From Deltaproteobacteria bacterium (lineage in GTDB: Bacteria; Desulfobacterota; Syntrophia; Syntrophales; Smithellaceae), in assembly GCA_022710585.1 (NCBI GenBank), contig JAKLGV010000003.1:131308-195307 (forward strand): DNA of 64,000 nucleotides, given 5' to 3'. The translations under genes were made by a program, and so were the position numbers. The notes beneath the pieces are model-generated. The model made no database searches, had not been told where the DNA came from, and saw only the letters and a list, made by a program, of their open reading frames with translations. This document shows positions 17,668 through 25,436 of this stretch, one piece after another. Position 1 is the first letter of the stretch. Each line of letters opens with the position of its first letter.

Positions 17668-18540
17668 TTACACCTTCTTGACATAATGCTTCGAAAACAA
17701 ACCGCTCGGCCGGACCGTAATAATCAGGATAATCACGACAAACGCGACAATCGGCTTCCATTCCGGCCAGGCGTAGCCGAAGAAGTTTTCAGTGATACCC
17801 ATGATCAGGCCGCCGATGACGACGCCGGGAATGCTGGTCAGGCCGCCCAAAACTGCCGCGGCGAAAGCGCGCATAAACGGCTCCATCATAAAGTTGGGAT
17901 CCAGCACGGAGCGCGCGGCAAAAAACATCGCCGCGATGGCACCGATCAGCGAACTCATCGCCCACGTAATCGAAAAAACCCTCTCGACCTTGATTCCCAT
18001 AATTTTGGCTGCGTTAACATTCTGCTGGGTCGCACGCATGGCGATGCCCAGCTTCGAATAACGGAAAAATAAAAACAGCGATATCATGATGATGATTGTC
18101 AAGGTAAACACGCCGATCGTCCATTCATTGATCAACAGGCCCGGCATGATTTCATGGGTCTTGGTAACAGACAGGAGAAAGGGAAAGTCCTTTTGCTCCG
18201 CTCCCCATTTCCAGCCGGCCAGTCCCATCAGCAGCATTTCTGCACCCAGAGTAATAATGAGCAGACCCAGCACTGTCGGATCTTTTGCCGGGCGTAAAAA
18301 ACAAAATTCAATCGCCATGCCCAGCAGTATGGCAAAAACCAGGGTAGCAGGAAAAGCGATCCAGAAAGGGACATTATAAACGGTTAAAATATGGTAAGCT
18401 ACGAACGTTGCCACCATGCCCATTTCTCCCTGGGCGAAGTTAATGACATCCGAGGTTTTATAGATAATGGCGACGGCAACGCCGAAAAGGCCGTAACAGG
18501 CTCCGATGGCAATTCCCTCAATCAGCAGCATCTCAAACAT
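17668..18540 (-). CDS. livH: Branched-chain amino acid-type ABC permease LivH
   Basis: 290 residues, multi-pass hydrophobic. The start IEGIAIGACYGLFGVAVAI and NFAQGEMGMVATF are the typical LivH beginning, and RATQQNVNAAKIMGI is the cytoplasmic coupling loop contacting the ATPases. GGAGAG precedes the ATG. It forms the inner-membrane channel with LivM, whose gene ends 18 bases upstream. Confidence 0.93.
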   Translation of the reverse strand: MFEMLLIEGIAIGACYGLFGVAVAIIYKTSDVINFAQGEMGMVATFVAYHILTVYNVPFWIAFPATLVFAILLGMAIEFCFLRPAKDPTVLGLLIITLGAEMLLMGLAGWKWGAEQKDFPFLLSVTKTHEIMPGLLINEWTIGVFTLTIIIMISLFLFFRYSKLGIAMRATQQNVNAAKIMGIKVERVFSITWAMSSLIGAIAAMFFAARSVLDPNFMMEPFMRAFAAAVLGGLTSIPGVVIGGLIMGITENFFGYAWPEWKPIVAFVVIILIITVRPSGLFSKHYVKKV

Positions 18541-18558
18541 GGAATCTCTCCCTTGATT

Positions 18559-19629
18559 TTAAAACGGCCACGTCTTCCAGTATTTTTTCATTCTGATCCA
18601 GATGCCGAACATGCCCAGCGGCTCAAAAATGACAATCGCGATCATAATCAGTCCCAGCGCAATGCTGGAGAAATTGGCCAAGCCAATCATGGTAAACCAT
18701 TTTTTTGATACCATCGTCAGAAGACCGCCCAGATACGGCAGGTTTTCCACATTTTTCAACAAATCATACTGAAGGTAGGTGATGAGCATCGCGCCCATGA
18801 TGGCGCCCATGATCGAACCCAGACCACCCACCGTAATCATCACCAGAAAGATGATCGAAAGAATCAGATTAAACGTGAAGGGATCAAAAAAACCGACGAC
18901 AAAACCGTAAAGACCGCCGGCGACTCCCGCATAAAAAGCACTGACCGCGAAAGACATGGTTTTATAGATCGTCAGATTGACACCCATGACTTCGGCGGCA
19001 ATATCGTCGTCGCGAATGGACATAAAAGCCCGTCCAACGCGGGTTTTCATCATATTTCTCGCGGCAATGACCAGCAAAACCGTGATGATTAAAATCACAT
19101 AATAAATTTTCACGTCTCCCTGCACCACATAACTGAAGGCTGAACCGGGAATGCCCATATCCAGCGGAGGAGCGGTAATCCCCATTCTGCCGCCGAACAC
19201 GTCCCAGCGGCCGATAATATGCATGATGGTCAATCCGAAGCCCAACGTGGCAATCGCCAGATAAGGACCTTCAAGCCTGAGCGCCGGAAGCCCGATGATA
19301 AAGCCGAAAAACGCCGCGATGAGCGCCGCAAGGATAATCGCAGCAACAAAGGGCAAATGCAGATGCATCATTATAAGCGAAGTGCCGTAGGCGCCGATGG
19401 CAAAGAATCCGGCGTGCCCCAGAGAAATCTGTCCGGTATAGCCGACCAGAATGTTGAGTCCAACCGCCAGAATCACATTCACCATTATGATGTTTAAAAG
19501 ATAGATATTATAGGAGGGCAAATAAATCGGCAGTGTAAAAAGAAAGATCAGCAGAACAGCCGACCAGAAAAGAATCGTGCCGCTTTTGAATAACTTAACA
19601 TCCTCGTAGTAATCGCGTTTCATGTCCAT
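18559..19629 (-). CDS. livM: Branched-chain amino acid-type ABC permease LivM
   Basis: 356 residues from ATG 19629; a GTG at 19641 is a weaker alternative. NILVGYTGQISLGHAGFFAIGAY is the LivM hallmark (shown in part), and MSIRDDDIAAEVMGVN is the coupling loop. Multiple hydrophobic helices span the protein. It is the first transporter gene of the operon and follows the TetR gene by 175 bases, a gap containing no recognisable element beyond A/T-rich sequence. Confidence 0.92.
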   Translation of the reverse strand: MDMKRDYYEDVKLFKSGTILFWSAVLLIFLFTLPIYLPSYNIYLLNIIMVNVILAVGLNILVGYTGQISLGHAGFFAIGAYGTSLIMMHLHLPFVAAIILAALIAAFFGFIIGLPALRLEGPYLAIATLGFGLTIMHIIGRWDVFGGRMGITAPPLDMGIPGSAFSYVVQGDVKIYYVILIITVLLVIAARNMMKTRVGRAFMSIRDDDIAAEVMGVNLTIYKTMSFAVSAFYAGVAGGLYGFVVGFFDPFTFNLILSIIFLVMITVGGLGSIMGAIMGAMLITYLQYDLLKNVENLPYLGGLLTMVSKKWFTMIGLANFSSIALGLIMIAIVIFEPLGMFGIWIRMKKYWKTWPF

Positions 19630-19804
19630 AAGGATCACCACGTCGATACTGTTGTTTGAGAGTTAGTTAATGCTATTGAATTTTCGATGCTTGTTTAAAA
19701 AAGATATAGCAAGACGCCGAAAGAGAGTCAAGATAATTTGCGATCCCCAAACCGTTTCGCAAAAACGGATCAGCAAGAAAAAAAACGAAGATACCCGGAT
19801 GATT

Positions 19805-20485
19805 TCATTGTCCGGTAAGAATCTTTTTGAACCAGGGGAAAAAGAGCGTCATACTGGCATCCTTCACCCACGCACGATATTTTTCTTCGAGAGGATTCAT
19901 ATTCAGGATCTGGGCCTGACAGGTCCGGGCGCCGATGAAAGATATCATCAGGCTGTAAAAGCAATAAATGAACATTTCAATTTCCCGGCTTGATCCCTTC
20001 AGGTTAAGTTTTTCTTCCATAATGCGTCTCATGGCGGCCATGCTCAGAATGATAAAGCGATAACCGGGTATTTCCTCAAGATTGCCGATGTTCACCGCGT
20101 TGAGGGCGGCAATCCGCAAGGCATCGGGAGTGGCCATGGTATAATCCAGCATCCGGTCAATGAAAAGAGAAAAGCTCGGCTGCAACGGCATCTTCTCCAA
20201 TCCCTCATACCACGATTCCAGTATCGGCAGAGTTTCATTATATAGGGACTCCGCCATGGCGTAGAAAAGATTTTCCTTGGAGCCGAAATAATAATGAATC
20301 ATGGGATGCTCCACGCCGGCCTGTTTGGCAATCATCCGCGTACCGGCTTCCTTGAAGGAATATTCGGTAAACACTTCTCTGGCCGCCTGTAAAATCCGCT
20401 CCCGGACATTGCTTTCATTGGCCGGAGGTCGCCTCCCGGCAGTTTTTTTCGGTTTTGTTTTGGCCGTTTTCATTCTTTCACCCAT
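19805..20485 (-). CDS. TetR/AcrR family transcriptional regulator
   Basis: 226 residues from ATG 20485 (ATG 20473 also possible). A lysine-rich start precedes a TetR DNA-binding domain: ILQAAREVFTEYSFKEAGTR, then IAKQAGVEHPMIHYYFGSKENLF. The remaining 150 residues form the variable ligand and dimer domain. It heads the liv-ligase operon and faces the SCP2/acyl-CoA dehydrogenase genes. Two TTTACC/GGTAAA-like dyads in the shared intergenic region are its likely operators. By analogy with FadR/PsrA-like regulators the inducer may be an acyl-CoA; that is inference. Confidence 0.9.
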   Translation of the reverse strand: MGERMKTAKTKPKKTAGRRPPANESNVRERILQAAREVFTEYSFKEAGTRMIAKQAGVEHPMIHYYFGSKENLFYAMAESLYNETLPILESWYEGLEKMPLQPSFSLFIDRMLDYTMATPDALRIAALNAVNIGNLEEIPGYRFIILSMAAMRRIMEEKLNLKGSSREIEMFIYCFYSLMISFIGARTCQAQILNMNPLEEKYRAWVKDASMTLFFPWFKKILTGQ

Positions 20486-20513
20486 ATCATTCTAGTCTTT
20501 CCATATCATAAAA

Positions 20514-20529
20514 CAAACCGTATGGTAAA
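20514..20529. promoter_or_regulatory. Candidate TetR operator, gene-proximal copy
   Basis: CAAACC-N4-GGTAAA, an imperfect dyad 29 bases upstream of the TetR start. Its right half-site is identical to that of the copy at 20706-20721 with the same 4-base spacing, which would allow autoregulation. Confidence 0.45.
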
Positions 20530-20680
20530 TATTTTTTCAATTTTTTACTGTTTTCATAGGACAGCTTGAGAAAATCCACGTCATATTTTATTACCAGTTT
20601 CATAAGTTACTGTTATCAATAAACTATATCAAACAACACGCGGTATTCAAAATAAAAATGGAAAAATTTAAAAAAATATC

Positions 20681-20709
20681 TTGACAGAGCATTTCTTTTT
20701 TTGTATTTA
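20681..20709 (+). promoter_or_regulatory. Sigma-70 promoter for the SCP2/acyl-CoA dehydrogenase genes
   Basis: A perfect TTGACA (20681-20686) is separated by exactly 17 bases from TATTTA (20704-20709). The -10 box overlaps a dyad at 20706-20721. The SCP2 start codon is at 20772 with GGAGG before it. Confidence 0.7.
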
Positions 20710-20721
20710 CCAACCGGTAAA
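20706..20721. promoter_or_regulatory. Candidate TetR operator overlapping the promoter
   Basis: TTTACC-N4-GGTAAA is a perfect 6-bp dyad covering the -10 region and start point of the promoter at 20681-20709. Repressor binding would block transcription. It resembles the TACCNNNNGGTA-type sites of several TetR regulators. Confidence 0.6.
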
Positions 20722-20771
20722 TAATTTCACGGCACAATTATACTAAAAAATCAATTGGAGGTAAAGTTAAT

Positions 20772-21341
20772 ATGGCAAAATTTCAGGTACCCAGTGATGT
20801 CAACGTCAATGATTTCTTCGAGAAATATGTCCCGGATCAGTTCAAGGATATTACCGCCGGCGCCAATCTTTCGTCTCTGGCCGGCAAGGAAGTCAATCTT
20901 CAGTTCAACGTGAATGATCAGAAATTCTGTTTGAATATCAAGGACGGAACGAATCTGAATGTTGTGAAAGGCGGCGTTGAAAAACCCCTGCTGACACTGT
21001 CCTTAACCGAACAGGCATTTCTTGACGCAGTCACCGGAAAGGTTTCAGGCATGATTGACCGCTTCACCGATCCCGTCGAAATCGCCGATCCGATGAGGCT
21101 CAAGAATCTGATGGACACCAAAGGCACGCTCAATCTGAATCTGAAACAGGACGCCAACACCATTCCTGTCACGATGATTTTCAACGGAGAAACCAAGCCG
21201 TCTGTAGACATCAGCCTTGACCTGCAGGACTGGATCGCCATGCAGAACAAGCAGACGACCGGACAGAATCTGTTTATGAACGGCAAGCTCAAGTTCAACG
21301 GTGATATGGTTCTGCTGATGAAATTGCAGACACTGATCTAG
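20772..21341 (+). CDS. SCP2 sterol-carrier-domain protein
   Basis: 189 residues, no signal peptide, GGAGG before the ATG. The C-terminal NLFMNGKLKFNGDMVLLMKL is the SCP2 hallmark. SCP2 domains hold a lipid or acyl-CoA in a hydrophobic tunnel. The N-terminal half (KEVNLQFNVNDQKFCLNI) looks like a second, divergent copy of the fold. First gene of the group followed by two acyl-CoA dehydrogenases, so it may present acyl-CoA substrates to them. A hairpin terminator lies downstream (21385-21454). Confidence 0.8.
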   Translation: MAKFQVPSDVNVNDFFEKYVPDQFKDITAGANLSSLAGKEVNLQFNVNDQKFCLNIKDGTNLNVVKGGVEKPLLTLSLTEQAFLDAVTGKVSGMIDRFTDPVEIADPMRLKNLMDTKGTLNLNLKQDANTIPVTMIFNGETKPSVDISLDLQDWIAMQNKQTTGQNLFMNGKLKFNGDMVLLMKLQTLI

Positions 21342-21384
21342 TCGTCTGCGCGTCTTAGCGTCCATTCATTCATTACTGAATATC

Positions 21385-21454
21385 ATTGCCGGGGGTGCAT
21401 CAGAAAACCATCCTGGGGGGGCTTGGGTTAGAGATCTCCCCCGGTAATTTTTTT
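21385..21454 (+). terminator. Possible intrinsic terminator or attenuating hairpin after SCP2
   Basis: ATTGCCGGGGG (21385-21395) can pair with CCCCCGGTAAT (21438-21448), followed by a T-rich run. The loop is long (42 bases) and a G7 run inside offers competing pairing, so termination is probably partial. This would lower dehydrogenase expression relative to SCP2. Confidence 0.5.
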
Positions 21455-21525
21455 CAGCCCGTTCAGCAATCTGTTTAAAATTTGATTCAGGCGCAATCTG
21501 GATGCCCCTGATGGAGGAGAAAATT

Positions 21526-22635
21526 ATGGAAGACAAAGATTTTGGTTTTGGTTTGTCGGAAGAGCAGAGCAGTATGAAGGATACTGTCGCCAAACTTATC
21601 AAGAGTATGGTCATCGGCAATCCGGCCCACGATATGGATGAGGAAAGGAAACTGCACAGGGATATTATTGACAAAATCTGGGAACTGGGCGCTACCGTCT
21701 CTATGGTTCCCGAGGAATATGGGGGATACGGAATGGACTATTCGCCCATGATGAACGCCATCTTTCTGGAAGAACTGGCCGCGGGCGATATGGCGCTGGC
21801 CATCGCGGCCACGCTTCCCTCCACATTCATTTACACGATTCTGCAAATGGGCACCGATGAACAGAAGAAGAAGTATCTGCCCCTGTATTGCGATCCGGCT
21901 TACAAAACCTGTACGGTGGCGGTCAACGAGCCCCGATTCGGATTCGACGCGGCCACCCTGGAAACAAAAGCCGCAAAGAACGGCGAAAAATACATCATCA
22001 ACGGCAAAAAGTGTTTTGTGCCAATGGCAAAAGATTCCGGACATCTGCTCGTGGCCGCCAATGCCGACGGCAAGATGGATTTATTCATTGTTGAAAACGG
22101 CAATCCCGGACTTCAGATCGGCGAACGGGAGAAAAATCTGGGCTTATACGCCTTGGAGACGTATCCAGTCACGCTGGAGAATTGTGAAGTTCCCGCTGAT
22201 GACCGTGTCGGAGGAGACAATGGCTGCGATTACGGCAGATTCCTGCAGAAGACACGCATTGCCATGTCGGCCATCGGCACCGGCGTTTCCCGCGCTTCCT
22301 ACGAGTATGCCAGAGAATATGCCAAGGAACGCGTGCAGTTCGGCGAGCCGATCGCCAGCCGGCAGGCCATCGCGTTTATGATCGCCGAGATGGCTTACGA
22401 AGTGGACGCAATGCGATTGATGACCTGGAAAGCGACATCCGCTCTGGAAGCCGGCCGTGAAGCCAAACGCGAATCGTATCTGGCCAAACTCTACGCCGGA
22501 GAAATGACAATGAAGCTGACGGATTACGGTGTGCAGATTCTGGGCGGACACGGCTTTATTCGCGAAAATCCGGTGGAGCGCTATTATCGCAACGGCAGAG
22601 GCATCACCATTCTTGAAGGCATGGCCACGGTATAG
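21526..22635 (+). CDS. Acyl-CoA dehydrogenase, first of a tandem pair
   Basis: 369 residues from the ATG at 21526, which has GGAGGAG upstream. The three ACAD regions are visible: N-terminal helices with VPEEYGGYGMD, a middle sheet domain, and the C-terminal flavin/dimer helices with RVQFGEPIASRQAIAFMIAEM and LGGHGFIRENPVERYYRNGR. The protein ends at ILEGMATV, so the usual catalytic Glu position (xEG) is present but the customary 20 or more residues after it are absent. FAD-dependent alpha,beta-oxidation of an acyl-CoA is expected. It is probably partnered with the next gene, 11 bases downstream. Confidence 0.9.
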   Translation: MEDKDFGFGLSEEQSSMKDTVAKLIKSMVIGNPAHDMDEERKLHRDIIDKIWELGATVSMVPEEYGGYGMDYSPMMNAIFLEELAAGDMALAIAATLPSTFIYTILQMGTDEQKKKYLPLYCDPAYKTCTVAVNEPRFGFDAATLETKAAKNGEKYIINGKKCFVPMAKDSGHLLVAANADGKMDLFIVENGNPGLQIGEREKNLGLYALETYPVTLENCEVPADDRVGGDNGCDYGRFLQKTRIAMSAIGTGVSRASYEYAREYAKERVQFGEPIASRQAIAFMIAEMAYEVDAMRLMTWKATSALEAGREAKRESYLAKLYAGEMTMKLTDYGVQILGGHGFIRENPVERYYRNGRGITILEGMATV

Positions 22636-22646
22636 GAGGAATAATC

Positions 22647-23843
22647 ATGATTAATCTGGAAATTACACAAAAGATGATGGATGTGAAAAGCGGGATGAAT
22701 AATATGGCCACCGGCATGCTTAGGCCAATCGCCCGGCATTACGATGAACATGAGCATGAGTATCCGAAAGAGCTGGATATGTTCCGCTCCATCAAGATTA
22801 TGAGCCGGCCGAAAAAGAAAAAAGCGGGCGAAGAAGCGAAGCCGGAAAAACCGAGCGCCAAAAAACTGGGCGCCAACCTCTCCATGGTCATCGTGATCGA
22901 AGAAATGTGCTGGGGGGACCTGGGATTATTGTTATCGCTGCCGAACGCCGGTCTGGGAAATGCGGCCATCGCGGCCGTGGCCACCGATGAACAAATGGAA
23001 AGATTCGGCGAAAAATGGGCATCGATGGCCATTACCGAACCGGGATCCGGCTCCGACTCCGGATCCATCACCGCCAGAGCCACTCTGGACGGCAACGAAT
23101 GGGTGCTTGACGGCGAGAAAATATTTGTCACCTGCGCGGAGCGCGCCGAAGTGGCGGTGATCTGGGCCACGGTAGACAGAAGCGCCGGCAAGGCCGGCAT
23201 CAAATCCTTCGTGGTGGAAAAAGGAACGCCGGGCTTCAAACTGGAAAAACTGGAGCATAAACTGGGGGTGCGCGCTTCAGACACCGGAACGTACGTGCTC
23301 GATGAATGCCGCATTCCAAAAGATAATATTCTGGGCAGCGCGGAAGTCAAACAATCGACCGAAGGATTCAAGGGCGCCATGAAAACCTTCGACAACACCA
23401 GGCCGCTGGTGGCCTCGATGGCGCTGGGCGTAACGCGGGCGGCTCTGGACTTCACACGGGAAAAAATTGAAGAGAGCGGCGTCAAGCTGGATTACGAAAA
23501 AAATCCCAACAACTTGAGCGCTATGGAAAAAGAATTTTATTTGATGGAAGCTCATCTGGAAGCCATGCGACTGCTCACCTGGCGCGCCGCCTGGATGATG
23601 GATAACGGCGAGTTCAACAATCTAGAGGCATCGATGGCCAAAGCGAAAGCCGGACGCTACGGCACGCTGATTTGTCAAAAATGCTGCGAACTGCTGGGAC
23701 CGCTGGGTTTCTCCTGTGAAAACCTGGCCGAAAAATGGATGCGGGATGTCAAGATCACCGACATTTTTGAAGGCACAGGACAGATTCAGCACTTGATTGT
23801 AGCCAGAAATGTTCTTGGGTATTCCAGCAAACAACTCAAATAA
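22647..23843 (+). CDS. Acyl-CoA dehydrogenase, second of a tandem pair
   Basis: 398 residues, GGAGG before the ATG. Flavin-binding motif WASMAITEPGSGSDSGSI and C-terminal IFEGTGQIQHLIVARNVLG with the catalytic Glu are intact. A lysine-rich insert (RPKKKKAGEEAKPEK, about residues 52-75) is unusual and probably a surface loop. It shares the family with the preceding gene but is clearly divergent from it. Together they could form a hetero-oligomer, as known for some tandem FadE pairs; this is inference. Confidence 0.9.
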   Translation: MINLEITQKMMDVKSGMNNMATGMLRPIARHYDEHEHEYPKELDMFRSIKIMSRPKKKKAGEEAKPEKPSAKKLGANLSMVIVIEEMCWGDLGLLLSLPNAGLGNAAIAAVATDEQMERFGEKWASMAITEPGSGSDSGSITARATLDGNEWVLDGEKIFVTCAERAEVAVIWATVDRSAGKAGIKSFVVEKGTPGFKLEKLEHKLGVRASDTGTYVLDECRIPKDNILGSAEVKQSTEGFKGAMKTFDNTRPLVASMALGVTRAALDFTREKIEESGVKLDYEKNPNNLSAMEKEFYLMEAHLEAMRLLTWRAAWMMDNGEFNNLEASMAKAKAGRYGTLICQKCCELLGPLGFSCENLAEKWMRDVKITDIFEGTGQIQHLIVARNVLGYSSKQLK

Positions 23844-23867
23844 AAATATCATCTCTTAATCCTCAAC

Positions 23868-23910
23868 AAATAGGCCTGCACGTTTTGAACACGTGCGGGT
23901 CTATTTGTTT
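23868..23910 (+). terminator. Intrinsic terminator after the acyl-CoA dehydrogenase pair
   Basis: AAATAGGCCTGCACGT pairs with ACGTGCGGGTCTATTT with two G-U wobbles around a 7-base loop, and TTTGTTT runs on. It closes the plus-strand group. Confidence 0.8.
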
Positions 23911-24027
23911 ATCGCATCAATCACGAAAGGCGATTGTCGTTCCTTCTGTTTCCAAAAAATTAACCCGATCAGATTACCCCGTGTCATTCCAAAACAAATA
24001 TGATATTAGCAGCGGCAAAGGTGTCTT

Positions 24028-25362
24028 ATGAAGAAAAGTATTTTAGTCATTGACGATGATGCCGTCGCCTGCGAATTTCTTCAGGAAGCTCTCGCCCGCG
24101 ACGGCTATGAGGTGCAAACCATGACGTCGGCCAAAGAGGCACTCAAACTGGAGCTCTCGCAATTCGCTTTGCTGATGTCCGACATTAGGATGCCGGAAAT
24201 GGATGGTTTGCAGTTTCTCGATCAGGTGCATAAAAAGTGGCCTGATTTGCCTGTCATCCTGATGACCGCCTACGGTTCGCTGGATACGACCATGGAAGCA
24301 TTAAGCCTCGGCGCCTGGGATTATATCAGCAAACCTTTTTCACCGAATGATTGCCGCAAAATTGTCAAGAAAGTTCTTGATGTCCGGGAACTTCGGGAAA
24401 GACGCCTGAAACTGGATTCTCCGGAAGAAAAATCGGAAACAAAACTGATCGGTTCTTCAGCGGCTATGGTGGAATTCTACAAACAGATCGCCCGCATCGC
24501 AGATTCGCCGGCAAGCGTTCTGATAGAAGGCGAAAGCGGCACAGGCAAAGAATTAACCGCGCGCTCTTTGCACAGTATGTCTTCACGCCGAGCCAAGCCA
24601 TTCGTCGTCGTGCACTGCGGCGCCATTCCCGACAACCTGCTGGAATCGGAATTATTCGGCTACGAAAAGGGTTCCTTTACCGGCGCCCATCAGCAGCATA
24701 TCGGATTGCTGGCCTCCGCGGAAGGCGGCACGGTATTTCTGGATGAAATTACGGAAATGTCCACGGCCCTGCAGGGGAAGTTTCTGCGGTTTATGCAAAA
24801 TGGCGAGATCAGAAGAATCGGCAGCCACGATGTTCAAAATGTTGCGGTGCGGGTTGTGGCAGCGGCCAACAAAAACATCGATGAAGAAGTTCAGGCCGGC
24901 CGTTTCCGTATGGATTTATTACACAGGTTTATCGTCAGGCTGCGCGTGCCGCCTTTAAGGGAACATAAAGAAGACATTCCTCTGCTGGTGGAATCTCTAT
25001 TGAAGAAATTCGGCTATACGAAAGCGCGCATTTCTGAAAAAGCGATGGAGCTGATGATCGCCTATCACTGGCCGGGCAATGTCCGGGAAATAGAAAATGT
25101 ACTCCAGCAAACTTTGCTGCTTTCTCCTTTTGAGCTGATTCTTCCGGAAAATCTTCCGGATAAATTGCGACAACAGAAAGAAAAGGGTGAGGAAACCGCG
25201 CCGTCTGATTTCTCACCTCTGGAGGCCGTAGAGCGGGAAAAGATATTGCAGATTCTGAAAGAAACTTCCTGGAATCAATCCAAAGCGGCACAGATTCTGG
25301 ACATTGACCGGAAAACTTTACGGATGAAAATCCAGCGGTATGACCTGTCAGAAGAAAAATGA
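24028..25362 (+). CDS. Sigma-54-dependent response regulator (NtrC family)
   Basis: 444 residues in three parts. The receiver (1-120) has IDDDAVACEF and the phospho-acceptor in MSDIRMPEMDG. The AAA+ domain (about 145-375) has Walker A GESGTGKE, the sigma-54 contact loop GSFTGA (Ser in place of the usual Ala), and Walker B GGTVFLDEI. The C-terminal Fis-type helix-turn-helix ends in NQSKAAQILDIDRKTLRMKIQRY. It activates sigma-54 promoters after phosphorylation. The likely partner kinase is encoded convergently, 74 bases away. Target genes are unknown. Confidence 0.93.
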   Translation: MKKSILVIDDDAVACEFLQEALARDGYEVQTMTSAKEALKLELSQFALLMSDIRMPEMDGLQFLDQVHKKWPDLPVILMTAYGSLDTTMEALSLGAWDYISKPFSPNDCRKIVKKVLDVRELRERRLKLDSPEEKSETKLIGSSAAMVEFYKQIARIADSPASVLIEGESGTGKELTARSLHSMSSRRAKPFVVVHCGAIPDNLLESELFGYEKGSFTGAHQQHIGLLASAEGGTVFLDEITEMSTALQGKFLRFMQNGEIRRIGSHDVQNVAVRVVAAANKNIDEEVQAGRFRMDLLHRFIVRLRVPPLREHKEDIPLLVESLLKKFGYTKARISEKAMELMIAYHWPGNVREIENVLQQTLLLSPFELILPENLPDKLRQQKEKGEETAPSDFSPLEAVEREKILQILKETSWNQSKAAQILDIDRKTLRMKIQRYDLSEEK

Positions 25363-25436
25363 CGGGAATAAAAAGGCTTTTTCCGAAACCTGATAAGCAA
25401 AGGTTTCCCCGTCATGACGCCATCCTCTTGAGTTCA

